DNA of 64,000 bases from an uncultured Collinsella sp. (lineage in GTDB: Bacteria > Actinomycetota > Coriobacteriia > Coriobacteriales > Coriobacteriaceae), in the NCBI GenBank assembly GCA_902491765.1, contig CABUIY010000011.1:1-64000 (forward strand). The letters are read 5' to 3'. Positions 29,779 to 38,257 of this stretch are shown piece by piece. Both the position numbers and the translations under genes were made by a program. The notes under the pieces are model-generated. The model was not told where the DNA came from. It saw nothing but the letters and a program-made list of their open reading frames with translations, and did not search any database. Positions within the stretch are counted from its first letter, which is position 1, and the number at the start of each line of letters is the position of its first letter.

Positions 29779-31503
29779 CTACGAGCGTAGTGTAATTTTA
29801 TCGCGCAGCGACTTGAGGTCTTCGGTGACGGTGCGGTCTTCCTGGATCATCTTCTGGACCTTTTTGTAACTCGTGCTGACGGTCGAGTGGTTGCGGTTGC
29901 CAAATTCGGCGCCTACCGCCGTGGTCGTCATCTCGCACATTTCGATGGCCAGGTAGATAGCGATATGGCGTGCTTTGGCGATATTGGCGTTGCGACGCGG
30001 GCCGATGAGCTCCTCGTGCGTCACGCCGTACTGCTCTTCGATGACGGACTGAACCGTTTGCACGTTGATCTTTTTGGCCGATGTGTCGAAGTACTGGCTG
30101 GCGATGGCGTCGATATCGTCAAAGGTGAGCTCCCCGCCCTCGCGCTCGCGGTCGCCCGCCTCGCCGGCGCAGCGCTCGCAGAAGCTCTCGAGTTCGCGGA
30201 TGTTGGTGCCCGACACCTCTGCCATGTGCTTAAAGTGCTCATCGGTCAGGTGCCCGCCGTCGCCCCCGTAGGCCGCCAACAGTGAGTCGTCGCCTGCCTC
30301 GGGAGCGGCGACGATGGTGTTCTCGTAATAGCGCTGCAAGATCTTGTATTTCATCTCGTAGCTGGGCTCTGCGACCAGGCAGAGCATGCCGGCGTTGAAG
30401 CGGCTGGTCAGGCGCTCGTCCATGCTCAGGTCCTTGGGGGCGCGGTCTGCCGCGATGACGACCTTCTTGTTGTTGCGGATGAACTCGTCCATGAGCTGGA
30501 AAAAGTAGTCCACGCTCGCGCGCTTGCCGATGATGTTTTGGATGTCATCGATGATGAGCACGTCCACGCCGTGGTACGCCTGCATGATGGGGGCGTTGCT
30601 CTTCTTTTGGCGGTCGAACTCGGTCATCAGGTCGTCCAGATATGCCTGGGAGTTGGCATACTTGACCTTGATCTCGGGCGACTTCTCGGCGAGCTCGTTT
30701 TTGATGGCAAGCAGCAGGTGCGTCTTGCCCAGGCCCGATTTGCCGTAGATAAACAGTGATGTGCATGTGCCGCGCTCGTCCGCGAGGGCGGCAAACTTGA
30801 GTGCCGAGCGATAGGCATGGCTGTTCTCGGGGCCGTAGACAAAGTTCTCAAAGGTAAATTTTGAGTTCGCGGCGAGCGGGGCTCCATCCGTATTCTGCTC
30901 GGCCGGCACGGTCGGTGCTGGCATGGGTGAAGCGGGGGTCGCAGCTTGCGTGGATTTAGTCGGCGCTCCGCCCTTCATCTGGTTCATCATGCGACGAAAA
31001 TCGTCGGCCGAGAGCGTGTTCTTGATTGCAATGCCCGAATCCGCGCCCGCCGCTGCGTCGTGAGCGATGGGCATGTGCGTGACGGGTGCGTTCGTTGACG
31101 TCGCTACCGCGGTCGGCAACGGCGCCATGGTTTCACGGGAAACATCGCTGTGCTGGTGCTCGATTGTCGGCACGTCGCCTGCGGAGGCCGGCACCGCCGG
31201 GGAAGCAGCGGGAGCCGTGGCGGGCGCCGTCGCGGCAGCGGATTCCGTCGCGGCGCCTTGCGGTGCCACGATGTCGAGCGCAATCGGCGCAAAGGCGATT
31301 TCTTCCAGATAGGCCTCAATAGTCGGCTGATGCTTTTTGAGCTGCGCGATGGCAAAGCGCGAGGGGGCCTCGATCGTGAGCGTATCTTCGGTCAGGCTTA
31401 TGGCGCGCGATTGCCCCAGCATGTTGATGAGGCGTGCATCTTGGCCGTCGCGCTGACAAAAGGCGATGGCATCCCCCAGGATGATGCTTGCTTCCTCGTC
31501 CAC
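29779..31503 (-). CDS. dnaA: Chromosomal replication initiator DnaA
   Basis: Initiates replication at oriC. The 574-residue protein has an N-terminal partner domain (1-90), a long Ala/Pro/Thr-rich linker (90-230), an AAA+ domain with Walker A GKSGLGKTH and Walker B VLIIDDIQ, and a C-terminal DNA-binding domain. The recognition-helix motif reads FGNRNHSTV instead of the usual GGRDHTTV: residues Asn538 and Ser540 replace the base-contacting Asp433 and Thr435 of E. coli. ATG at 31503 has GGGAGAGACAGTG nearby. It lies 15 bases after the ATPase gene, so the two are co-transcribed. Confidence 0.97.
   Translation of the reverse strand: MDEEASIILGDAIAFCQRDGQDARLINMLGQSRAISLTEDTLTIEAPSRFAIAQLKKHQPTIEAYLEEIAFAPIALDIVAPQGAATESAAATAPATAPAASPAVPASAGDVPTIEHQHSDVSRETMAPLPTAVATSTNAPVTHMPIAHDAAAGADSGIAIKNTLSADDFRRMMNQMKGGAPTKSTQAATPASPMPAPTVPAEQNTDGAPLAANSKFTFENFVYGPENSHAYRSALKFAALADERGTCTSLFIYGKSGLGKTHLLLAIKNELAEKSPEIKVKYANSQAYLDDLMTEFDRQKKSNAPIMQAYHGVDVLIIDDIQNIIGKRASVDYFFQLMDEFIRNNKKVVIAADRAPKDLSMDERLTSRFNAGMLCLVAEPSYEMKYKILQRYYENTIVAAPEAGDDSLLAAYGGDGGHLTDEHFKHMAEVSGTNIRELESFCERCAGEAGDREREGGELTFDDIDAIASQYFDTSAKKINVQTVQSVIEEQYGVTHEELIGPRRNANIAKARHIAIYLAIEMCEMTTTAVGAEFGNRNHSTVSTSYKKVQKMIQEDRTVTEDLKSLRDKITLRS
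31129..31144. promoter_or_regulatory. Degenerate parS-like site inside dnaA
   Basis: GGTTTCACGGGAAACA differs from the parS consensus at two of 16 positions. It lies in the codons of the flexible DnaA linker, where sequence is free to vary. Binding by ParB is uncertain. Confidence 0.4.
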
Positions 31504-31518
31504 TGTCTCTCCCGTTCT

Positions 31519-32871
31519 TTAGCTCTGAGCTCGCACGCGAGCGGCGCCGAGTTCGGTCAGATGGTATTTCTGGCCATGCTTGATGACCAAGCCGGCCTGC
31601 GCCAAGTCATTGAGCGTGCGTGACCAAGTGGGGGCCGAGTTTCCAAACGTCCTCGCCAGATCGGTTGCACCGCACGCTTGATTTTGCGCCAGATAGCCCA
31701 GCGCGGCGTTGCCGCGATCGCTTACGAACACGTCCGGTTGTGGCTGCGCATACTGATTTGCTGCATTAGGATACATCATTTGAGCTGCTGGTTGTTGAGA
31801 ACTCTGCATCGGCGGCATTTGCTGTTGAAAACTTTGAGGCCACTGTTGGTAAGGCTGTGGAGGCATCTGCTGGGTCCAAGGGTTGTACTGCTGCTGCGGC
31901 ATCTGCTGGTACGGCTGCTGATATCCCTGCTGGTACTGCTGCGGGAACTGCTGGCCATACCCCAGTGGCGGCATCTGCTGATATGGATATCCCTGTTGGT
32001 ACGGCTGATAGCCCATTTGCTGGCCACCCGGCGCCCCCGTCGCCTGCTGCATTGCTGCTGCATCCTGATCAGCCAGCGGCATGGCCTCTGGCATGTTTGG
32101 CGGCATCGACATAGATGCCGCCTGGGGTTCTTGTGTGGGAAGCATTCCGGGCTGCTGCATCTGTCCCACGGGGGGCTGCATCTGCTGCGTTGCCACGGGC
32201 TGCTGCGCAAAAGCTCCCGGCAGGGGATATGTGGGCTGCTCCGTCTCGGGCCGCACGGCAGCGCCGCGTCCGCCGGCACGCTCGATTTCCTGCACGCGTT
32301 TAGGGTTCAGGCTTACCGTAACCACGGTGCCGTTGCCCATGTTGTCCTCGATGGATACGGCACCGCCGGCGTTTTCCAAATACTCCTGCACCATGGGAAA
32401 CCCTGCTCCGGTTCCACGGATATAGCGCTTCATCTTGCTGTTTGCGCTGGTAACGCCAAAGTCGAAAGCACGTTGCTTGTCGTCGATGCCGGGTCCTTGG
32501 TCAGCAAAGCGGATGGTGTCTCCGCCGTCCAGAATCGAGATGATGGGCTCGGCAAAGTGTGCGTGGATAAAGTTTTCGACAATCTCGCGGATGACCATGA
32601 GCGAGATGTGGCCACCTTGTTCTTTCATGCACTGGTAGACGGTGTTGGTCGTCTCTTCCAAATACGTGCGGACATCTTGCGGATCAATGACGATCACACG
32701 CGGTGTCGACAGCATGTCGTCATAGACGGCGATGCGCGCGGCGTACATGGCTTTTGGCGCCTGCGTTGTCGTCTGTTCACCTTCGTCACGCTCTTCGCGC
32801 ACGCCGGTGATGTGCTCGTTGTCGGGTGCCGGGTCTCCGGAATCGACCATGGTGTAAAAGTCGTCAGACAT
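31519..32871 (-). CDS. GHKL-type ATPase with Gln/Pro-rich linker and winged helix
   Basis: A 450-residue protein. Residues about 90-205 form an RsbW-like histidine-kinase-type ATPase fold with N-box REIVENFIHAHF, G1 box FADQGPGID and G2 box GTGAGFPMVQEYL. A Gln/Pro/Met/Tyr-rich low-complexity stretch follows (about 240-385; for example YQPYQQGYPYQQMPP). The C-terminal 65 residues look like a winged helix (ATDLARTFGNSAPTWSRTLN). There is no phospho-acceptor His domain, so it is not a classical sensor kinase. Anti-sigma-type regulator is one option. Start uncertain: in-frame GTG (32916) and TTG (32943) are alternatives to this ATG. It precedes dnaA by 15 bases. Confidence 0.85.
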   Translation of the reverse strand: MSDDFYTMVDSGDPAPDNEHITGVREERDEGEQTTTQAPKAMYAARIAVYDDMLSTPRVIVIDPQDVRTYLEETTNTVYQCMKEQGGHISLMVIREIVENFIHAHFAEPIISILDGGDTIRFADQGPGIDDKQRAFDFGVTSANSKMKRYIRGTGAGFPMVQEYLENAGGAVSIEDNMGNGTVVTVSLNPKRVQEIERAGGRGAAVRPETEQPTYPLPGAFAQQPVATQQMQPPVGQMQQPGMLPTQEPQAASMSMPPNMPEAMPLADQDAAAMQQATGAPGGQQMGYQPYQQGYPYQQMPPLGYGQQFPQQYQQGYQQPYQQMPQQQYNPWTQQMPPQPYQQWPQSFQQQMPPMQSSQQPAAQMMYPNAANQYAQPQPDVFVSDRGNAALGYLAQNQACGATDLARTFGNSAPTWSRTLNDLAQAGLVIKHGQKYHLTELGAARVRAQS

Positions 32872-32944
32872 GCCGCTCGCAATCTTCCAAAAGGTTTCGA
32901 ACAAATAGTAGCTCACCGTGCAATGTTTCTCATCTTTCGACAAC

Positions 32945-33019
32945 TTTTCAAAACCTGTTGAAAACTTTGGAAAACGGACGAAAAGTTCTCAACATTGCCA
33001 ACATGACCTGTTGAAAACT
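32945..33019. other. oriC part 2: DnaA-box cluster upstream of rpmH
   Basis: Two exact copies of ACCTGTTGAAAACT (32953-32966 and 33006-33019) lie here, and a third, inverted, in the dnaA-dnaN spacer (29753-29766). Near copies include AGTTCTCAACA (32984-32994) and TTTTCAAAA (32945-32953). The cluster sits where gene orientation switches from minus to plus, as expected for oriC. Together with the other spacer it suggests a bipartite origin flanking the ATPase-dnaA pair. Confidence 0.7.
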
Positions 33020-33114
33020 CGATGAAATATCGTGAAAAGTTGCCATGCACCGCTAAATCGAGCTTGGCTTATGGGGGAACCGTGTGAACTGCGCAACCTT
33101 TTACCTTTGATTTC

Positions 33115-33144
33115 TTGACATTTGAACATTGGTTTCCCTACAAT
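33115..33144 (+). promoter_or_regulatory. rpmH promoter
   Basis: Consensus TTGACA (33115-33120), an 18-base spacer and TACAAT (33139-33144), about 70 bases before the rpmH start. Confidence 0.8.
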
Positions 33145-33216
33145 CTTCAAGCTCACGTGTCTATATCTGCGTCCGCGTCCCCGCGGACACTCGAAATGCA
33201 GCAGGAGGAACTTAAG

Positions 33217-33351
33217 ATGAAGCGTACGTATCAGCCTAATAAGCGTAAGCGTGCCAAGACCCATGGCTTCCGTGCCCGTATGGCCACTAAGGGTGGTCGT
33301 GCCGTGCTCGCCCGTCGTCGCGCCAAGGGCCGCAAGCGTCTCACTGTCTAG
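33217..33351 (+). CDS. rpmH: Large-subunit ribosomal protein L34
   Basis: A 44-residue, Arg/Lys-rich protein starting MKRTYQPNKRKRAKTHGFRA with the full L34 signature. AGGAGGAACTTAAG precedes ATG at 33217, while the longer open frame upstream lacks L34-like sequence. It begins the rpmH-rnpA-yidD-yidC-jag operon. Confidence 0.98.
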   Translation: MKRTYQPNKRKRAKTHGFRARMATKGGRAVLARRRAKGRKRLTV

Positions 33352-33371
33352 CAGCGATACACACATCTCGC

Positions 33372-33710
33372 ATGAAGACTATTAAGTCTCGGCAAGATTT
33401 CGAGCATGTGTTCAGTCAGGGGCGTCGTTTCAATCACCCTCTGATTCGAATGACCATATGTGAATCGGTTGGCGAAGGCGACTCCGGAAGGGTCGCCTTC
33501 GTTGGTGCTAAGCGACTCGGTTGTGCCGTCGTGCGCAACCGATCCAAGCGTGTGATGCGCGAGGCCGCCCGCAGCTGCGGATTTCCCGTTGCGGGTTATG
33601 ACATCATCTTGTTCGCAACTCCCAAGACGAGGGTTTCCTCGCCGCAGGAGATGGACAAGGCGTTGCGTTCGCTTATGAAGCGCGCCGGCGTTGCCGGGGA
33701 GGAGCGATGA
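33372..33710 (+). CDS. rnpA: Ribonuclease P protein component
   Basis: Assists the RNase P RNA in trimming tRNA 5' ends. The 112-residue protein has the RNR box: VVRNRSKRVMREAAR. It starts 20 bases after rpmH and its end overlaps yidD by four bases (ATGA). Confidence 0.96.
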   Translation: MKTIKSRQDFEHVFSQGRRFNHPLIRMTICESVGEGDSGRVAFVGAKRLGCAVVRNRSKRVMREAARSCGFPVAGYDIILFATPKTRVSSPQEMDKALRSLMKRAGVAGEER

Positions 33711-33931
33711 GCAATCACGTTTTGCGACGTGTTGCCATCGCTCCTATTCGCATATATCAACAGGTTATTTCGCCCTTATTGCCTGACGCCTGCATTTATT
33801 ACCCAACGTGCTCGCAATACGCCGTCCAGGCGATTGAGAAGCACGGTGTTTTGAGAGGCTGCTGGCTTGCCGTGAGGCGCATCGCTCGCTGCAATCCCCT
33901 GCACGTCGGCGGTTATGACCCTGTGCCCTAG
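33707..33931 (+). CDS. yidD: Membrane protein insertion efficiency factor YidD
   Basis: A 74-residue membrane-surface protein with the family motif IRIYQQVISPLLPDACIYYP, then TCSQYAVQAIEKHG and CNPLHVGGYDPVP at the end. ATG overlaps the rnpA stop. It helps YidC-dependent insertion. Confidence 0.96.
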   Translation: MSNHVLRRVAIAPIRIYQQVISPLLPDACIYYPTCSQYAVQAIEKHGVLRGCWLAVRRIARCNPLHVGGYDPVP

Positions 33932-33960
33932 CGGGCACTCGCTATCGGAGGAAAACTTAC

Positions 33961-34731
33961 ATGTGGGATTGGATCGTTAACATCCTTTTCGAGCTGCTCA
34001 AGCTCATCCAGACCTTTGCGGTCGACTGGGGCCTGTCCATCATCATCCTGGTGGTCATCATCCGTCTGCTGCTGACGCCGCTCATGCTCAAGTCGACCAA
34101 GTCGACGGCTCGCATGCAGGTGCTGCAGCCCAAGATGCTCGAGATCCAGGAGCGCTATGCCGACGATCCCCAGCGTCAGGCCGAGGAGATGCAGAAGTTC
34201 TACAGCGAGAACAAGTTCAACCCCATGGCTGGCTGTCTGCCGCTGCTGATTCAGATGCCTATCCTGTTCGCCCTGTTTACATTGCTGCGCAACCTGCCGC
34301 AGTACTTTAACGACGGCACGTTCTCGTTCTTCAACATCCTGCCCGACCTGACCACCACGCCGAGCGCTTCCTTTGCCGATGGCTTTATGTTTGCACTGCC
34401 TGCGCTGGTTTGCCTGATCCTGTTCGCCGTCCTGACCCTGATTCCGCAGCTCTATATGTCGCGCAACCAGACCGGCCAGCAGGCTCAGAGCATGCGTATG
34501 ATGGCCGTTGTCATGACGGTCATGATGCTTTGGATGGGCTGGAGCCTTCCCGTTGGTGTTCTGCTGTACTACGACGTCTCGTCTGCTTGGCAGGTTATCC
34601 AGCAGATTTTTGTGACGCAGAAGGTCATCGACAAGGCGAAGGCCGATGAGGAGGAGCGTCTTAAGAACGCTCCGCTGCAGGTTGAGGTCACTCGTCGAGA
34701 GAAGAAGCCGCGCCCGCACAAGAAGAAGTAA
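33961..34731 (+). CDS. yidC: Membrane protein insertase YidC
   Basis: A 256-residue Oxa1/YidC core with five predicted helices and no large periplasmic domain, as in Gram-positive bacteria. The hydrophilic-groove Arg lies in VVIIRLLLTPLMLKS. The cytosolic hairpin reads MQVLQPKMLEIQERYADD. The C-terminus is basic (RREKKPRPHKKK), suited to ribosome contact. No lipoprotein box is visible. ATG at 33961 has CGGAGGAAAAC upstream. Confidence 0.96.
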   Translation: MWDWIVNILFELLKLIQTFAVDWGLSIIILVVIIRLLLTPLMLKSTKSTARMQVLQPKMLEIQERYADDPQRQAEEMQKFYSENKFNPMAGCLPLLIQMPILFALFTLLRNLPQYFNDGTFSFFNILPDLTTTPSASFADGFMFALPALVCLILFAVLTLIPQLYMSRNQTGQQAQSMRMMAVVMTVMMLWMGWSLPVGVLLYYDVSSAWQVIQQIFVTQKVIDKAKADEEERLKNAPLQVEVTRREKKPRPHKKK

Positions 34732-34748
34732 CGGGATATCAATCTTAT

Positions 34749-34760
34749 TTAGGTACCTAA
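34749..34760. promoter_or_regulatory. Palindrome TTAGGTACCTAA, copy 1
   Basis: A perfect 12-base palindrome between yidC and jag; an identical copy lies at 38254-38265. A protein-binding site is possible. Confidence 0.35.
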
Positions 34761-34775
34761 CTTTTGGAGTACGTT

Positions 34776-35345
34776 ATGTCTGAAGAGATCATCGAGGATA
34801 TGCTTGAGGAGGTTGCCCCGCAGGTCGCGGGCGATTATCCCGAGATTGCACAGCGCTACAAGGCTGGTGAAGAGCTGACCGATGAGGAGCTCGACACCAT
34901 TGCCGATGTTGCGATTTCCATCCTGCGTTCCATCCTTTCGCACTTCGATGCCGCCAACTCTCCTATCGATGAGTATGAGGGCGACGAGGGTGAGCTGATT
35001 TTGGATGTAACGGCTCCCGACCTTGCTGTTCTCATTGGCCGTCATGGTCGCACCCTTGATGCCCTTCAGGTTATGTTCTCTTTGCTGGTGAGCCGCAAAC
35101 TTGGCTTTAGGTATCCGGTTGTGGTGGACGTAGAGGGATACAAGAGTCGCCGTCAGGACAAGGTTGCCTCCATGGCTCAGTCTGCTGCCGAGCGTGCCAT
35201 TCGCACTCATAAGAGTGTTTCGCTTCCGCCCATGAATGCCTACGAGCGTCGACTGGTTCACATTGCACTTCGTGGCAATGATGCCGTCGATACTCATTCT
35301 GAGGGTTCTGACCCTGATCGCCATGTGGTGATTGTTGCTCGATAA
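34776..35345 (+). CDS. jag: KH-R3H RNA-binding protein Jag/KhpB
   Basis: A 189-residue protein with an acidic lead, a KH domain (LILDVTAPDLAVLIGRHGRT) and an R3H domain (SLPPMNAYERRLVHIALRG). In other Gram-positives it binds RNA and affects cell division and sporulation. ATG at 34776 has TTGGAGTACGTT upstream; a TTG 12 bases earlier overlaps that site. Last gene of the operon. Confidence 0.94.
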   Translation: MSEEIIEDMLEEVAPQVAGDYPEIAQRYKAGEELTDEELDTIADVAISILRSILSHFDAANSPIDEYEGDEGELILDVTAPDLAVLIGRHGRTLDALQVMFSLLVSRKLGFRYPVVVDVEGYKSRRQDKVASMAQSAAERAIRTHKSVSLPPMNAYERRLVHIALRGNDAVDTHSEGSDPDRHVVIVAR

Positions 35346-35363
35346 TCTTCTCGAGCTTATGCT

Positions 35364-35397
35364 AAGGGGACGTGGTTTCCACGTCCCCTTTTTTTTG
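35364..35397 (+). terminator. Terminator of the rpmH-jag operon
   Basis: A 12-base stem (35364-35375 with 35379-35390), a TTT loop and an uninterrupted T run. One of the strongest terminators in the window. Confidence 0.92.
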
Positions 35398-35442
35398 TCA
35401 AAAGTTCTCGATACACTGATTTTTGTCAGAAAGGAGCTTTCG

Positions 35443-36180
35443 TTGTTAGTACTTACTGATCAGCAGGCTGACGAGATGTTGAGTCGTCTAACTTCCTATT
35501 GCAAAGAGTATTCCTTGAGCGTAACTGATGTTAAGCTGAGGAAATGTATTCAGCATTTGGATTTGGTTCTAGAAACAAATAAGACAACCAATCTCACCCG
35601 TATTCTTAACGTAGAAGATGCTGCAGTACTTCATATCCTCGACTCACTTGTTTTGCTCCCCTATATCAACAAGGCTCCTGAGGGAGCTTTGCTCGATATG
35701 GGAACAGGTGCGGGCTTCCCTGGTATTCCATTAACCATAACCACGCATCGTAAAGCTACTTATATTGACTCTGTTTGCAAGAAGGTTGATGCGGTTAATT
35801 CCTTTGTCCATGCTCTTGGATTGAAACATGCTCATGCGGTTCATGATCGTCTTGAAGAATATGCTCGAAGCCATAAGAAGCAGTTCTCCGTTGTAACCGC
35901 CCGCGCACTGGCCCCTCTACCGATTCTTGTTGAGTATGCGGCTCCGTACCTGAAGGATGGAGGGCTATTTGTTATCACCAAGGGCAATCCTTCGGATGAG
36001 GAGCTTGCTTCCGGTATGTCAGCAGCTAAGATTTGCGGCTTCACTTTGCTTCTGAATGACGCAATTGATTTGCCTGAAGGCTTGGGTCACAGGGAGTTCA
36101 TTGTTCTTAAGAAGAGTCATTCAGCATCTGTTTCATTGCCTCGTGCAAATGGCATGGCAAAGAAGAATCCGCTTGCCTAG
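35443..36180 (+). CDS. rsmG: 16S rRNA (guanine-N7) methyltransferase
   Basis: Methylates 16S rRNA G527 (E. coli numbering) using SAM. The 245-residue protein has the SAM loop LLDMGTGAGFPGIPL near residues 84-97 and the ARAL motif (VTARALAPLPILVE). The TTG start at 35443 has AAAGGAG six bases upstream. The open frame upstream reads through the jag terminator and is not real. Sequence from here to parB is noticeably more AT-rich than the flanks. Confidence 0.95.
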   Translation: MLVLTDQQADEMLSRLTSYCKEYSLSVTDVKLRKCIQHLDLVLETNKTTNLTRILNVEDAAVLHILDSLVLLPYINKAPEGALLDMGTGAGFPGIPLTITTHRKATYIDSVCKKVDAVNSFVHALGLKHAHAVHDRLEEYARSHKKQFSVVTARALAPLPILVEYAAPYLKDGGLFVITKGNPSDEELASGMSAAKICGFTLLLNDAIDLPEGLGHREFIVLKKSHSASVSLPRANGMAKKNPLA

Positions 36181-36181
36181 A

Positions 36182-36197
36182 TGTTTCACGTGAAACA
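36182..36197. promoter_or_regulatory. parS site 1
   Basis: TGTTTCACGTGAAACA, a perfect match to the bacterial parS consensus, just after the rsmG stop. Confidence 0.95.
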
Positions 36198-36220
36198 TAA
36201 TAGATACTAACAACTTGCAA

Positions 36221-36236
36221 TGTTTCACGTGAAACA
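36221..36236. promoter_or_regulatory. parS site 2
   Basis: A second perfect 16-base parS, 39 bases from site 1. Confidence 0.95.
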
Positions 36237-36259
36237 TGGCGGTTGATATTGAATCGGAA

Positions 36260-36275
36260 TGTTTCACGTGAAACA
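36260..36275. promoter_or_regulatory. parS site 3
   Basis: A third perfect parS, again 39 bases from site 2, about 40 bases before parA. The equal spacing may help ParB nucleation. Confidence 0.95.
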
Positions 36276-36314
36276 TCCTCCGTTTGACAGCTTCAATACA
36301 CACCAGGAGGGACC

Positions 36315-37115
36315 GTGGGATTTCGCGACGTTAAGCGTTCTAAGAGCGCAAAAGACACGCGTATCATTGCAATTATCAATCAAAAAGGCGGCGTTGGTAA
36401 GTCAACGACGGCTGTAAACCTTGCGGCGGCACTGGGCGAGCAGGGTCGTAAGACACTGATTGTCGATTTTGATCCGCAGGGAAACAGCACCAGTGGATTC
36501 GGAATTGAAAAAGAAGACCTTGATCACTGCATCTATGATGCATTGTTGAATGATGTGCCGGCAGAATCGCTTGTTCTTGATACAAATTGCAAAAAGGTAT
36601 TCGTAATTCCGGCTACAATTCAGCTTGCAGGCGCGGAAATTGAGCTCGTAAGCGCAATCGCTCGTGAAACCCGCCTCAAAGATTTGCTTGAGCCGATTCA
36701 GGACGAGTTCGATTTTATTTTCATTGACTGTCCCCCTTCGCTCGGCCTGCTTACTATCAACGCCTTGACCGCGGCAGACAGCGTTTTGATTCCGATCCAG
36801 TGCGAGTATTATGCACTCGAGGGCGTTACGAAGCTGCTTGAGTCAATGAAGATGGTTAAATCACGTCTGAACAAGGGCTTAGACACCTATGGTGTGCTTA
36901 TGACCATGTATGACTCGCGTACTTCTCTATCGAATCAGGTTGTTGAGGAGGTTCAATCGTACTTTGGTGACAAGGCGTTTAAGACGCTGATCCCCCGTAC
37001 GGTTAAAATCTCCGAAGCACCGTCTTTTGGAGAACCGGTAATTACCTATGCACCTCAAAATAAGGGTGCAAAAGCGTATATGAACCTTGCAAAAGAGGTG
37101 ATCAAGCGTGCCTAG
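36315..37115 (+). CDS. parA: Chromosome partitioning ATPase ParA (Soj)
   Basis: Deviant Walker ATPase that moves ParB-parS complexes. The 266-residue protein has the deviant Walker A KGGVGKST (24-31), DFDPQGNSTSG, and Walker B FIFIDCPPSLGLL. The GTG start at 36315 has AGGAGG five bases upstream. Directly preceded by three parS sites; overlaps parB by eight bases. Confidence 0.97.
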   Translation: MGFRDVKRSKSAKDTRIIAIINQKGGVGKSTTAVNLAAALGEQGRKTLIVDFDPQGNSTSGFGIEKEDLDHCIYDALLNDVPAESLVLDTNCKKVFVIPATIQLAGAEIELVSAIARETRLKDLLEPIQDEFDFIFIDCPPSLGLLTINALTAADSVLIPIQCEYYALEGVTKLLESMKMVKSRLNKGLDTYGVLMTMYDSRTSLSNQVVEEVQSYFGDKAFKTLIPRTVKISEAPSFGEPVITYAPQNKGAKAYMNLAKEVIKRA

Positions 37116-38013
37116 TGTAAAGAAACGTGGCGGATTGGGACGTGGACTCAATGCTTTGGTCTCAGAGGCCGAGTATGAGACTGGTGGTTCGGCTGCATCG
37201 GCTTCGAATGCTGCGTCTGAAACAAAATTACCTATTGAGGATATCGTTCCCAACCCAAATCAGCCCCGAATTCACTTTAACGAAACTGAACTTCGCGAGT
37301 TGAGCGAGTCAATCCAAGAACATGGCGTTTTGCAGCCGCTTTTGGTTCGCAAGCATGGAAACGGCTATGAGATCATCGCTGGTGAGCGTCGTTACCAGGC
37401 GTCAAAGCTTGCTGGCCTTGAAGAATTGCCAGTCATCATTAAAGAGGTAAATGATGAAGAGATGCTGGCTCTTGCTCTTATCGAAAACCTTCAACGTTCA
37501 GATCTGAATCCCGTCGAAGAGGCTAAGGGCTATCGACAGCTCATCGATGCCAGCGGTATGACCCAGGAGGCATTGTCGAAGGCAGTAAGCAAGTCACGCT
37601 CTGCAATTACAAACTCGCTGCGTCTTCTCGATCTCCCCGAAGTAGTTCAGCAGATGATTTTTGAGGGTAAACTTACTGCTGGTCATGCACGTGCGATTCT
37701 TGCAGTTCCCTATGAGGATGCTCGAATTCGACTTGCAGAGAAGGTTGTTGCAGAGGGCCTTTCCGTAAGAGCGACAGAAAATCTTGCTCCGTTGTTTTCT
37801 GCCGGAGAGACACCTAAGACGCCGAGGCCTGCAACCCCTCAGTCTTTTAAAAAGGCAGCCCGCGTGCTTCGTCAGGTTTTTAATACCAACGTGCGTGTGA
37901 AGAGCTCGCGTGGAAAGAATAAGATTGAGATTGAGTTTAAAGACGAGGAAGAGCTCTCTCGTATTCTTGGCGAAATGATTCAGTTTGATCAAGGAGGCCA
38001 AGATGAGGAATAG
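37108..38013 (+). CDS. parB: Chromosome partitioning protein ParB
   Basis: CTP-dependent DNA clamp that loads at parS. The 301-residue protein has the N-terminal ParB/Srx domain (PNPNQPRIHF, GERRYQASKLAG, ALIENLQRSDLNPVEEA), the helix-turn-helix that recognises parS (LSKAVSKSRSAITNSLRLL) and a C-terminal dimerisation domain. GTG at 37108 sits inside the parA end, with GAGGTGAT upstream. Confidence 0.97.
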   Translation: MPSVKKRGGLGRGLNALVSEAEYETGGSAASASNAASETKLPIEDIVPNPNQPRIHFNETELRELSESIQEHGVLQPLLVRKHGNGYEIIAGERRYQASKLAGLEELPVIIKEVNDEEMLALALIENLQRSDLNPVEEAKGYRQLIDASGMTQEALSKAVSKSRSAITNSLRLLDLPEVVQQMIFEGKLTAGHARAILAVPYEDARIRLAEKVVAEGLSVRATENLAPLFSAGETPKTPRPATPQSFKKAARVLRQVFNTNVRVKSSRGKNKIEIEFKDEEELSRILGEMIQFDQGGQDEE

Positions 38014-38257
38014 ATTTTTAACTGCGATTGCATTGGCGACGACTGTCGCGGCTGGTGCCTTTGCTGGCTATAAGATCGCGACAGACGATGAACTTCGAGG
38101 TCGTTTGCTTCGTAGTGCGCAAGATATTGTCGATACATCCAAGAAGAAAATGGATGTTATGACAGAAGATGTTGCAATGCGTACCGCTCAGGTAACGAAG
38201 AATCCCAAGATTAATCAGCGTTGGGTCAGCAACCAATGGGAAAATGTAGGCTATTAG
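38003..38257 (+). CDS. Small membrane-anchored protein, unknown
   Basis: An 84-residue protein with an N-terminal hydrophobic helix (residues 5-24, FLTAIALATTVAAGAFAGYK) and a charged, helical remainder. It faintly resembles YtxH-like stress proteins but I cannot assign it. ATG at 38003 overlaps the end of parB and has AAGGAGGCCAAG upstream, so it is translated with parB. It ends before a strong terminator. Confidence 0.82.
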   Translation: MRNRFLTAIALATTVAAGAFAGYKIATDDELRGRLLRSAQDIVDTSKKKMDVMTEDVAMRTAQVTKNPKINQRWVSNQWENVGY

